Assembly (NCBI GenBank): GCA_027943245.1
Contig: JANDJZ010000046.1
Location: forward strand, 1-64,000
Source: Acanthamoeba sp. SK_2022b
Lineage: Eukaryota; Discosea; Longamoebia; Acanthamoebidae
Length of the DNA stretch: 64,000 nt
Reading direction: 5' to 3'
Shown here: positions 32,937-45,000 of the stretch, in pieces
Numbering within the stretch: position 1 is the stretch's first letter
How the letters are laid out: each line of letters begins with the position of its first letter
Program-made: the position numbers and the translations under genes
The notes under the pieces: generated by a model
Database searches by the model: none
What the model saw: the letters and a program-made list of their open reading frames with translations, nothing else
Told to the model about the DNA's origin: nothing

Positions 32937-35900
32937 TCACAAAATCGACTCGCGGAGGACGTGAGGATCGTCGCCGATGGCTCGGTCGAAGAAGAGGAGC
33001 ACGTCCTCCATCTTGGGCCGCTTGTCGGGCGAGGAGTGCCAGCATTTCTTCATCACCTTGCGGAACTCGTCGGGGCAGTCGTTGGGAATCTGCGGGCGCT
33101 TGCCCTCGAGCACGTCGAGCGACACGCCCATGAAGTTGCGACCGGCGAACGGCTGCTTCCGCGTCAGCACTTCCCACATGACGATCCCGAACGAGAACAC
33201 GTCGGCCCGCTCGTCGTACTTCTCCCCGCGAATGATCTCTGGCGCCGTCCAGCAGGGCGTGCCGCAGCGCGTCATGGTGGCGTTCTCCTCCTTGATGCGC
33301 GCGAATCCAAAGTCGGCCACCTTCACGTTCCAGGTCTCGTCCACCAGCAAGTTCGACGGCTTAACGTCTCGATGCACGATAATCGGATGAAGTGAGTGGA
33401 GGTAGTTGATGCCCAGCGCCGCCGAGCGAAGCATGCGCAGCTTCTGTTGCCACGACAACTTGATGGTGTTGTTCTGGAGGATGTCCTTGAGGGAACCCTG
33501 CTTCATGAACTCGGTCACGATGCACAGGTTGGGCTTCTTCACGCACGCCCCGATGAACAGCACGATGTTGGGGTGGTGGAGCTCCGACAAGAAGGCCATC
33601 TCGGCGCGGAACTCGAGCATGCGCCGCTCGTCGAGCTTCTGCTTGATGAACCGCTTCACCGCCACCTCGACGCCCTTCCACTTGCCGCGGTAGACCACGC
33701 CGTAGGAGCCAAGGCCCACCTGCTTGCCCACCTGGATCTCGCCGTAGTCGATGATCCATCGGCAGAGGTTGGCCGAGGTGAGGAAGGTGTCCTCCTTGAA
33801 CATCATGCCCTCGCCCACCGCCGTCTGCAGCTCCCCGGCACCGTCACTGCTCTTGCTGCTGACAGATTTGCCGCCACCTCCACTCGCGCTGTCCATCTCG
33901 TCCGCCTCGGCCGACATCGCCCTTCGGATCGATGTGGCCCCCGCGTAGGGCGCGCGCTGCTCGACGTTGGTCACTCCGCCAAAGAACCGGCCCTCCAGCC
34001 CGTCTGCCTTGATCTCGTACAGTTTAGAGCCTGCACGAATCACGCAGTTAAAGAAGCGGGTCAGGCACATCACCAAGCCACAAATGAAAAGACGCTCGCG
34101 TTGCGGATAGCCAACGGTACCGGTGGGGGAGTCAGGCATCTCGAAAAAGCCCAGGCCGAGGATGCGCTGCTTGTTCTGGACTCCGAGCTCGGTTTCCCTT
34201 ACCTTGAGATAGACCGCGCGGCTCATGACGATCTGGCCACCGTGGGTGAGGGCCGTGATGCGCGCCGCAGCGTTGACCACCGGCCCGATGTACTCCACGC
34301 GCCGCGTCATCGGGTCGCGCACCACCTTGGGCGACCCCACGTGCAAGCCCATGCGCACACGCAGACCCTTGAACAGCACGCGGTCGTCCACGTCGCCCCA
34401 CTCCTCCGCCGCGCCCGGATGTTCCAGCAGCGCCTCTGGCCAGACCACGTTGAGCAGGGAGCGCTGCACCTCCATGCACCATGCGAGAGCGTCGGTGGCA
34501 TGCTGGAAAGCCATGCAGAAGGAACCCTCACCGCTGTTCCTGTCGCGCAGGAACACCACCTCGTAGCCACGGTGCTTCTGCAGGGCGCTGCGAAGGGCCT
34601 CGTTGTGGAGGAGGGTTGCGTCGCGCATGGCCGCGGGGTTGAACTCCCAGAGAGAGGCGGCGCGCGTGATGTCCGTGAACACAATGGTCACCTCTCCCTC
34701 GGGCGGGCGCAGGCCACCGGATGCGGCCGCGGCCGACATGTGCTTGGACCCGTTCGACGAGCCGTTCGACGACGAGCCGTTGGAGGATGACGTGGCAGCC
34801 GAGGGAAGCGTCCACGAGCCGTACATGTTTTGTCTAAGCGCGCCCTGGTCGCCTCTGCCCCCGCTCCCCGAGGACGAGGACGAGCCGGTCTTGGACGTGT
34901 ATGCACCGGCCGAGGTAGAGTCGCCATGCATGGAGGAAAGGCGAGTCATGATCTCGAGGAAGGTGGGCCGAATGGTCGGATCGTGGTGCCAGCAGCTCGT
35001 GACCAGCTCATCGTACTCGACTGGCCACGCGCCTGTCGAGTTCTCCGGCATCGGGGGCCGCAGGTTGTCCCGGATGACGGATACAGCAACGGCCGAGGGG
35101 CTGAGGCCCAGGTAGGGCTGCTCGCGGGTGAGAAGCTCCCACAGGATGATGCCGAACGAGTACACGTCGGCCAGGATCAGATCCACGTCGCCCGACTCGT
35201 TGAGCACCTCGGGCGCCGTCCAGTGCACGCTACCGCCGATGTCCCCCAGGGCGCCCTTGCTCTTGACGTCCTCCTTGAACTTGGTGAGGCCAAAGTCGGA
35301 CACCTTGACGTTCCACTTGGCGTCGAGCAGCAGGTTGAGCGACTTGAGGTCGCGGTGCACGATGCCCGATGAGTGGAGGAAGTGCATGCCCTTGGAGGCC
35401 TGGTAGGCCATCTTGGCCTTGAGCGCGAACGGGATCTCCGGAATGAGCTCGTTGTGCAGCAACTGCAAGGATGGTCGAGGTAAGGAACTAGAATGCCCAA
35501 CAAAAGACAAGCGTGGTAGACGCGTACCTCGTAGAGGGAGCCGAGGGACATAAACTCCATGACGATGCACATCTTAGGTGCCTTGGTGCACGCCGCCATG
35601 AACAGCACCACGTTCGGGTGACGCAGCGAAGTCATGACGCGGACCTCGTCCTTGAAGCTTTTCTCCATGTCCTTGGTGACCCGATCCGAGGCCATGACCT
35701 TAACGGCCACCTCGGTGCCCTTCCAGACTGCGCGGTTTACGTCGCCGAAGCCCCCGGTGCCAAGATGCTCACCGACCTCGAGCTCATCGTACTTGATCTC
35801 CCAATCGTCATGCGCCTGGCCGTTGCGTCTCATCATGACGACCAGCGCCACGATCAGTGCGATCAGGGCAAGGATGATCAGCGAGGCAACCGGCACAGTC

Positions 35901-38813
35901 ACGCCTGCCAATTTACGTATTAGATGTGAGCACATGGCGTACTAAGTCAATAGCGGTTGGACGGCCAGGCAATACCAACTACGATGGCGATCGTGGTGTC
36001 GGACACGCCCGTGGAGGTGGCTTCGCAGTAGGTGCCCTCTCGGCCCGACTGGCAATTGCATCCGCCGTCGGTGCACGTCCCGGCGTCTGAGCAAAGCAAT
36101 CCTCTGGGGCTGATGCAGCTGGCCAGCGCACTCACGGTGGCACCGCCGCATGTGAAGCTCTTGAGGGCGATTAGATACTTGGCCTTGAGATTCTTGGACT
36201 CGGTGGATAGCACGTAGCCCTGCCTATTGGCGACTTGCATGGCCGTCGAGTCGTACTGTGTCCAGCGCAAGAAGTCGGCCAATGCCTGCGCGTCCTCGCA
36301 GTCGGGCATGGTGCGCAGACGGATAATGGCCGACGAGAACGCCGACAAGGGCCAACTGCTCCGACCGAGACCGTTGACGAGCGAACTGTAGGTAAGGCTT
36401 GAGTAGTTGGTCTGCGCGAAGTCGTCAATGGCATTCCTCACGGCGTTGAGAGAAGGACGCAGGGTTGTGCCGGCCTGGTTGATCAACGAAGCAATGCCCA
36501 GGGTGCGTGCCTGGCGCACGTCAAAGAGCGTCCAGATAGCAAACGAATAGGTGGTGGCCCGCGCTTGCTCGATGAGGTCGTCTCCATTCGTTGCCGCGAT
36601 GGATCTGTTCGAGTCCAACGTAACGGGGAGGGTAATGTTGTTACCCACGCCGATCTAACACAGTCACATACAGCAAGTCAGTACGGGGTGGTGATTCGCC
36701 AAAGTTGATACTCACGCACCGTTGACCACGCAGGGACGAGGTCATCGAGCCATTGGCTCCAGATCTTGGTAACGGAGGTGATAGACTCGGTGATGACAAC
36801 AATAGGTTCGTCGGGCAGAAGGGCGGCTACTTCAGCCGAGTTGATGTCCTTAATACGCTGGTCCGACCAGGTGGTGACTTCATTCAAGTAGATCAGGGCG
36901 ACCACATTAGCATCGAGCACCAGGTTGTAGCCGTTCAGCTCAGGTATGTTGTACGCTGTGTGGCTAACGTTAAAAAATGAACTCAGAGCCGGGCATGGAT
37001 GAGTGGAAAAGTAGCGTACCGGGAACGAGAGGAAGCGCGGCCAACGGTAGCACGGCCACATCTGAGATGAAATCCTCCCAGCCATCGCCCAGCGCGTCGC
37101 CAGTCACGCCGAAATCGATGTTGTATTGTACCATCTGAGCCTTAGCTACGTCCGATGAGTATTGATAGTATACTAACTTGGCCTGATTGCTTGACCATGC
37201 CGACGCCCACGAGTTGATGAGGGTGAGCTGTGCGCCGGCGGAGACCAGAATCGACGTGGAGAATCCCTGCTCGCCGTTGCACTGGACTGTGTTGAGCAGA
37301 TTGATGAGCTTCTTCCGGAGACTCACGTCCAATGGTGCCACGCCAACCTCGGTCGCTGCGGTAGAGGCTCTGATCGGCAAGAATGAGTGGGTGCTGTGGT
37401 CGCCAAGCCAAAAAACATGATGGAGAGATAGACGCACTCGTCGTTCGTGTAAAGCCAGGCCACAAAGTTCAACAGTTCTTCCACGTTAGTACAATCGCCT
37501 GTGCTCACATTCTTGTCCATAGCAAAAAACGTGAGGTAGGCCATGGGCCATGAATCGGTTCCATTCGCGTCGAGAATGTCCAGGGTGAAATCGCCGGCCT
37601 CATAGTCAACTTGAAAGTCTGTACCCCACCGCACCGTGAGACAAAGAACTTACCATAATTTCAAGCTAAACGTACCGGCCATGGCGGACTGCAAGGCGGA
37701 CACAGTGGGGGACACGAGGTTGCCCGCCTTGTTAATCATGCGTGCGGCAGAAGCGTTGCCGGTAATCTCAACATAGTTGAGGAAGGTCAAGCTATACGGG
37801 CGGGACTGGTATTGAGACCTCGAAGTCAGCAAACTGCGACCAAGTCAGTGAGAGCTGGGGCAGGAAGTACTTGAAGCCATTCTCCCCTAGCGGCAGACGA
37901 GCCACCAGCGTCCTCTGCGTTGCCGTTGAGTGCCGGTGGGAGGTTTGAGAAAGTCCGGTTGGCCGCGGCGAACTGAGCCTTAAATTCGTCGGAGAAGCTT
38001 TCGAGCGCGAGCTTGAACACCTCCGGGAACGAGAGAACGTTACTGGAGGTGGAGTAGCCTATGAAGATCGTGTTCGAAGGCAGCTTGCTGGCGATTTCGG
38101 GGTTGAGCTCGAGGATGGCCGGGTGATCCCAAGTAGTGATCTGTCCTCCGTAGATTTCGGCAAGCACAGTCCGATTCAAGATCTAAAGAAGCACAACGGG
38201 TTGTCCTGTAAGTCGGAATTAAGCAACAGAGCGCGGGCGAATTTTGAAAGCGGTACGAGCGTAGGGTCGGTGGAGTTGAGGGAAGGCAAGTTGTAGCCCA
38301 TGACCATGGCCTGTCCGGCCACTGGAAACTGGATCAGATTGTCGTACTCGCCGGTCTGGTCATAAGAGAGGCCCCTGTCGGTGATCACGAAATCCTGTCC
38401 GACGTAGATCAACTGTCAGATGCTCGTACAACGGGACCAAGGGGGTAGGCCAGAGCGCACCAAGACGCCTTCCGCATACTGCTCAAGCGCGGTCGATGCG
38501 CCTCCCTGGGTATAGCGAATTCTGGAGTAACGAGAGATGGGTCGGTTGCGCTCAAACAGCGTTGCTGCGGTTCTACACGTACGTGATGTCATCGCGACTG
38601 AAGCGGTAGCCCTTGGTCCAGACCTGTATAACGCCACCTGAGTTCGAACTACCTGCTCCGTCGAGGGTAACACTCGTTCCGGCGCCTACTGGAGTGTGGT
38701 CCCCCGTTAGAACGCTTCGGCACAGTACGCGGCTTGCATAACTTTGTACCGTGTGCCAAGCATAGGGCGAAGATCACTGCTATGCCCAGTGCGATGATAG
38801 AACCCTGTAGCAT
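32937..38813 (-). CDS. Receptor: two PstS-like domains, EGF-like, TM, TKL kinase, cyclase-like, TKL kinase (copy D)
   Basis: The start at 38813 gives a signal sequence (LQGSIIALGIAVIFALCLAH). Ectodomain: the first PstS-like phosphate-binding-protein domain has LDGAGSSNSGGVIQVW, FPVAGQAMVMGYNLPSLNST and IYGGQITTWDHPAILELNPE. The second has YNIPELNGYNLVLDANVVAL and TTWSDQRIKDINSAEVAALL. An EGF-like cluster CSDAGTCTDGGCNCQSG follows (36110-36030), then a membrane span (VPVASLIILALIALIVALVV, 35900-35840). Kinase 1 has GTGGFG, VAVKVM, HRDLKSLN, SDFG and TAPE. The cyclase-like domain (34705-34135) has IVFTDITRAASLWE and GPVVNAAARI. Kinase 2 (33750-32960) has GLGSYG, VAVKRF, HRDVKPSN, ADFG and TAPE. 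Both kinases look active. The cyclase resembles the fungal CYR1 type but GDAF is replaced by GEGSF. An in-frame TAG near 38578 is intronic. The ligand may be phosphate or another small anion, but this is not shown. Confidence 0.88.
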
Positions 38814-39431
38814 GATCGAGCTTCTAGTGGTAGGGCGAGAAAGTTTGACGCGGTATGGTATGACGGACAATCGCTCTCCTCGAGAGGTGTCCTCGGCGGT
38901 GGTGGTGATAGTGCTAATGGCTGGGTCAGCCTCCCTATTTGTAGTCAACCCAGACGAACAGGGCGATCGACAATCATGGCAACCGCAGCACCTCGCCGGA
39001 GGTCATTCCTCCTACCGCACCACCGCTCGGGCCCGGGTGCGAGGTTGAAGCCGTCGTACGTTCTCGCGCCGGGAGGGGAGGGGAGACAGTTGCGATTCCA
39101 CGCAACTTCCGAGAGCTGGGGTTGACACAATCACGCAATCACGACGCACGCCGGCGGCAAACTTACGTGCAGAGTACCTGGCGAATGGTAATCACCCCGT
39201 GCAAATTGTGTGCACAGCATGTCGCTGCCGATCGGCCTCCGCATCGAAGTCCGCCGCGTCCTACGTCACCCCGCCCGGAGCGTTAACAAAACAAGTTCAT
39301 AATGAACGATGTTGCCAGGCCCCTTCTGACCTCGCTGCCTTAAAAACGTCGCCGAAGATCAAACCTCAGTTAGAGGCCGTCCTCATCCCCGCGGAGGTCT
39401 TGGTGATACAGACCAAATTATGGGGAGAAAG
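38814..39431. other. Intergenic: copy B 3' side to receptor D promoter
   Basis: No gene is seen. Both flanking genes lie on the minus strand, so the stretch holds the 3' region of copy B and the promoter of receptor D. GC-rich with no obvious TATA box. Confidence 0.4.
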
Positions 39432-40970
39432 TTAGCTTTTCTGTTTTTGTTTCTTTTTGCTTTTCTCTTTCTTGTCGGCCAATCCGGTTTTGTTTTGGCC
39501 AGTCGAGAGCCGCAAGTTGTTGAGCAGGCCGCTGGCAGAGGACGAGAGCGATCGCCTCTTCGGAGAGGTGGAGGCTCGCGAGGCCGCCGGGCCAGCGTCT
39601 ACGGGCTCACCCCTAGGCGATACTGTGCCCAGAGCGCCGCCCGACAGCGAGAGCTTTCCCCGCCCGCCCGTCTCGTCGTCGCCTTGCCGCGGCTGTGGCT
39701 GGTCCCTCCTGCCCGTAGGCGAAGGCAGCGGCGCAGATATGACGAAGTCGTCAGTGGAGGGGTCGTCCATGCGGAGCAGAGATGACGAAGTGGCGAGCCC
39801 CTTGCCACCGATGGTGGTCATTCCCTTGAGGGTGCCCGCAGTGAGCCGCCTCGAGGTGCGTTTCATGCGGCGCATCATCGACTTCTCGTCGCTGCTCGTG
39901 GCGAGTCCAGCGCCGCTGCCGTGCCCTGAGGCAAGCGCGCCATTTGCGTTGATCTGCTGAACGCGCTGCTCGATGAAGGCCTTGTGCTTCTTCTCCAGGT
40001 CCTGATTGAACGGGTTGGCCTGCACCGCCAAAGAAAAGTACTGTAGTGCGCGCGGGCTCACTGGTGAATAGAATACCAAAAGCACCAACCGAACATCAGG
40101 AGGGTTACCTCCACAGCTTCTTGCGAGCGATCGGGATAGCGAGCAAGATACGCGGCGTACTCGGCCAGCACATCGGCTTGGGTTGGGTCGATACGCAGTG
40201 CCTCCTGGCATGCAGTCCGACACGTGAGGTGATCAATATTTGTCGACATCACACAACACGCGTGGCGGGAGCCACCTGGTATTGTCGTTCGGCCAAACGC
40301 CTGAGCCTTTCAATGCGCACGATGGCTTCGCCCTCCTGATCTTCACCCTCGCGTCTGTACTCGGGCAGGCGCTCCTTCACGACTTCGGCGAGCCTGTCGA
40401 GCACGGAGGCCAGCTTGAGCAGAATGTCGCAGTCGTCCGACTTCATGGCGAGACCAGCCAGGTACTCGTCCCTCGCCTGCAATGCAACAATACAAATAAA
40501 ATTTGTAAAAATACTAAAACGACACACATTGACTACAAGGGTCTCAGCACGGGTCGTACACGCGTCAAGTAGATCTCCTGGTGTTTCTTAATGCTGGCGA
40601 ACGATCGCTCGGCGTGCCGCTCGGCTTTCTTGGCGCTGAAGAGGGAGACCAGCGGCAGCTGCGAGATCTGTATCGTGTGGTGAGGGGAGGCGGATGAGTG
40701 AGAAAGAGAGCGAGAGAGTCACAGTCGCCACGGGCGTTGAGATTGAGGCGCGATACCGAGGGCGCGATCTGAACGACAGCATCCTGCGTGGCTTCCAGCG
40801 ACGCCGCTTCGATGTCGTCGCTGTTCACCCAGCGCCACAGCCGGGTCTCGAATTCCTTGCTGAACTTCAGGCCAGCGAGAGCGGTAACGCGTCCAAACAC
40901 CACGCCCAGGTTCATCGCTTTCTTCAAGTCCCATTCCTTGCTCTCCTGCGCATACGCGCGCGCGCGCGCG

Positions 40971-41025
<55 letters not shown>

Positions 41026-41965
41026 GCCACGCAAGTCAGTCGCTCGATGCGATACCATACACGAGCGACAGCGTGTGCAGCGCGTGCCTACCTCGTCGGG
41101 CGCCAACGCGCAGGGGTAGCGCGTGAGCAGGGCCCTCTTGATGTCCGGGTCCTCCCGCAGCGCAGGGCACGGGGCCGAGGAAGAGGCGGAGGAGAGGGGC
41201 GAGGCGCCCGAAGACGCGATTGGCTCCAGCGGGCCGTCGCCCGGGTCGAGCCAGAAGCGAGGGTGGTGGAGCAGGCGATGAATGAAAGCGCCAACCACGC
41301 GCTTGGTGTCCCTCTCTCCCACGCTCTGCACTGCCGCCCGCATCAGTGCGCGGAGCTTGTTCTTGAGCACCCGCGACACCATCTCTGATCCACGGGCGGG
41401 GGGAGTTAGACCCCGCGGGAGACACTCGAAACCCGTCATTGCCGGCCCGGTCGGAGTTAAAATAACGCGGGAGCAGTTGCGGTACCCATGAGGAGCCATC
41501 GCCGCAGGGTGGGCTGGGTCACGTGCTTACGCAGATGTCCCAGGTAGCGCAGGTTGATGCCGGCGCGGTGCATGTCGATCACGAGCAAGCGCGAGTCGTC
41601 GGCCGCAAGCCGCCACATCCTGCGTGGGTGCACCAGAGCGCGCAAGAGGGACCGTCAGTCTGTGACGAGACTGGGCGAGATGGGAGAGAGCGAACTGCTG
41701 CTCGGTCAACGGGGCGTAGACCAGCGTGAAGAACCTATCGAGGCGTCGAGCAAACCGAGGGATCACCACGTGGAGCAGATGCTTCGTGGCTTCCCTCACC
41801 TCCATGTTGTGGACCCGCAGTACCTCCACATTCGTTGGGTCGTGGCCCCATCTTAAAACAACAACCACCACCAACCACCACCAAGAACCAACAATCAGTT
41901 AGTTCAATATTTTCGTATATACACACGCGCCCTTCTCGTCATCGAAGATGTCTGCTCTCCCCAAC

Positions 41966-42039
<74 letters not shown>

Positions 42040-45000
42040 GGCAGAAGGCATGGCACCGAGAGAAGGCGTCGGAGCACAGGGGCAAGTGGTAGCCACGAAC
42101 GAACTCGGGACGGAACAGCTGGAAGAGGAAACCGCCACGCACGCCCGGCGTGGGCGTTGTGGGCGGGAACACACGGGCAGTATCGAGCACGTAGAACCGG
42201 CCGTCCGTCCCGCGGTGGCCCTCTGCGCTCACGCGCGGGAGGTGTGAGCGGCACGGTACGCGCAAGGGGGGAGGGGAGAGAAGGCACCGATGTCGCCTGG
42301 CCCGCAGATGGGCACCCTGCGCGCGGTCTTAAGCATGTCGGGAGGCACTACAGGCACGATGTGGTGCGACTTGATATTGAGCGCGCGGCCGGCCTTCTTC
42401 ATGAGCGCGTTCATCTCTTTGTACTTGTTGTGTAGGGTCCTACCCCCATCCGCCGAGCCATACGCGATCTGACCGAGCAATCGATTGATTGGTCGATCAG
42501 TTGGTGGTCAAGATGGTCAAGGCCGAGAGGCCGAGTGGGGCAACGCACGGTATTGGAGCCCACGGGCAGAATTGAGGTGGCGCTGAGCCGGTAGCCCTTG
42601 TAGTCTACTCGCACAATCCTTCTTCAGAGGGAATACACGAGGTTACAGCTGAGAGGGAGGTGGAGAGCAGCGTACCGATGACGGTCATCAACGGGAAATG
42701 GAGGGTGTTGGGGAAGCGCGAGTTGAGCGAGTAGTTTATGTAAGCGGTGAGGCCCTTGATCTCGTGCTGCGTGGCCTTCATCGCGAACTCGGTGCCGCCG
42801 TAGAGCTGCGCCGAATCGAGGGCAAACTTGAACAGAATGCCGTGCGAGATGTACTTGGCGCCGCCCGCCACTCCTCCGAGGTTGACCGGCGGAACGAGCT
42901 TCTTGGCGTCGGGCTGCGGGAGTTCGTCGACGATGATCTGCGCCAGCACTTCGGCGATCACCGTGAACTGATGCACCAGGTCGCCTATTTTGACGCATGG
43001 CTGCTCCCACGGCAGAGCGCAGGCGAGATGAGATTAGACGAGGCGTTGAGTGAACGGGAAGAGGGGGAGAGAGGCTGAGACCTTGCTCTTGCCGGCGAGG
43101 AGGATGGGATTGAAGGGCGCGGAGACAAAGTTGTCTTGCCTCGCCAGCTCGCCCACGTCCACGAACCGGCCTCTCGGAGTTAGGAGCTCCTCGCGGTGCG
43201 ACTTCATCACCATCTGGAACTCCTCGTTCCAGTCCCGCGACATGCCTGTTGGTAAACCATGCACAAGTGGCCTTGGTGTGAGAGCAGCCCGTCGTCATCG
43301 ACGCGCATTGGGCGCCTCAAGTTGCATGCGCGGGGCAGACCTCGATTGATGATGATGGCCCGAGTCCACCATTGCTGGTCCTCGTACGAGTTGGTGGCCA
43401 GGCTCACCATTTCGGGCTTCTTGCTCTTGCTCGATCTGTAGAGAATCGACATTCAACGGGCGACGGTCAGGCGCACGGGCTTGCCCGCCAAGACAGCCCA
43501 CGGTGGGACACGTACTTGTATTTGATGGTGAAACCGAACTTGCCCTCCCACCCGACGCCACGGTTGGCGCGGAACTCGCGCACGCGGATGATGGCCTCCA
43601 GATCGATGCTCAGCGAAATGGGCGCCCCATGATGGTAGCCGTTCAGCTTCTGCTTCTGCGAGTTGTCTCCGAATAAGATCACCGCAAGGCCAGCCCCGGA
43701 GGCTGCGTGGGAGTGGCGTCGTACCATTTCGTCGTCAGCAAAGGACTGGAAGTGTTCCGACACTTTATTGATCTTGGCCAGGCTCTGCGAGCAGTAGGTC
43801 TCCAGAATCTGCGCAGTGAAGTGGGATAAGCACCGACCGTGAGTCTCACCGATTGAGCGAGGGGGAGAGCTGAGAGCGAACCTTATCCGAGATCAAGACG
43901 CGGTCCTCGTCGACGCAGATGTTGACCGAGTCAAACACCGTCTGAGGTGTGGGAATGCCGGTCTTTGGGTCGACCTTCACGCGCACGCTCCACATGTACA
44001 GCTCGCCCTTCTTGACCGGCTCCGCAAGAGCTCGCAGATCTGCCGGCCGCCCACCATCAGCACACTTGGCTGCCACATGAAAGAATGACTTTCGGCAGCC
44101 GTGAAACAGGGGAGGAGCACCGTGCTGTGTTTGCAGGGAGCGCTGGTTCTCCAAGTAGTCATCCCTGTCCTGCGGACGGACGATCATCGATCCCTTGGTT
44201 TGCTGCTGCTTCTTCATGTAGCGGTAGATGTTGTCGTTGGTGCCCTCCTCGACTACTGCTCTGCGATTCGAACTGTGCGTGGAGACCCCGAGGGCCGCCA
44301 GCGTCAACGGCGGCGGAGGCGGAGGCGGCACTGGAATTGAGAAGGAGGAGGAGAAAGAAGAAGAGGCCGAAGATAACGACGAAGGACGGACGGGCGATGT
44401 CGTCGACGAGGGTTTGGGCTTCTTGCTCCGCTTGTTCTCTTTCGCCTTTTCCGCAGTCTCGACCACAGGCACCGGCGCGAAGTCCAGCTCCTGATAGCTG
44501 CTCGATTCCACCTCGCTCTCTTGCTCGTAGACTGCGCGGTCATTTGAATGAACCTCTCCGGCGTACCTCCTTCCTTCGTCGTCGCTTACCCATTTCGCTT
44601 CGTTCTCGTATTCGCTCTTTCGAGGTTCGTTTTCGTCTTTTTCGTTCACCTCGACGTAGTAGGAGTCCGTCACGACGCCTTCCGCGATCTCTATTGAATG
44701 CTCCTCATCGGGCTCAACTTGAACGTACGCCGACGACGTGATGGGCGTCACTGGTGGTCCGTAGATGTCCGAATCCCACGCCCCGCGCAGCTGTGAGCTC
44801 GGCTCTCGAAAGCCGCGCTCGTCTTGCTCGTCAGTCCCGCTGGTTGAGTCTTCGCTGAGATCGGTGCTTCGCAGGCTCACGTCGTTACACTGAGCCGGCT
44901 TCTCAACTGGCGCGCCGCGGTCATCAACAAGCGAATAAATATCGACAACGCTGATCTGGTCGTCATCGGTGACCACCACTTCCGTGGGCGTGTACATGCT

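Noticed and set aside
33396..34790. 464-residue open frame on the plus strand
   Set aside because: It is antisense to the cyclase and kinase region of receptor D, whose frame shows every catalytic motif. The plus frame is His/Leu/Arg-rich with no domain pattern, a GC-bias shadow.
38560..38600. In-frame stop suggesting receptor D is a pseudogene
   Set aside because: The TAG lies just after a good donor (CAC|GTACGTG). Splicing to CTCCAG restores RDDIT-IRYTQGG in phase and matches the receptor E exon order.
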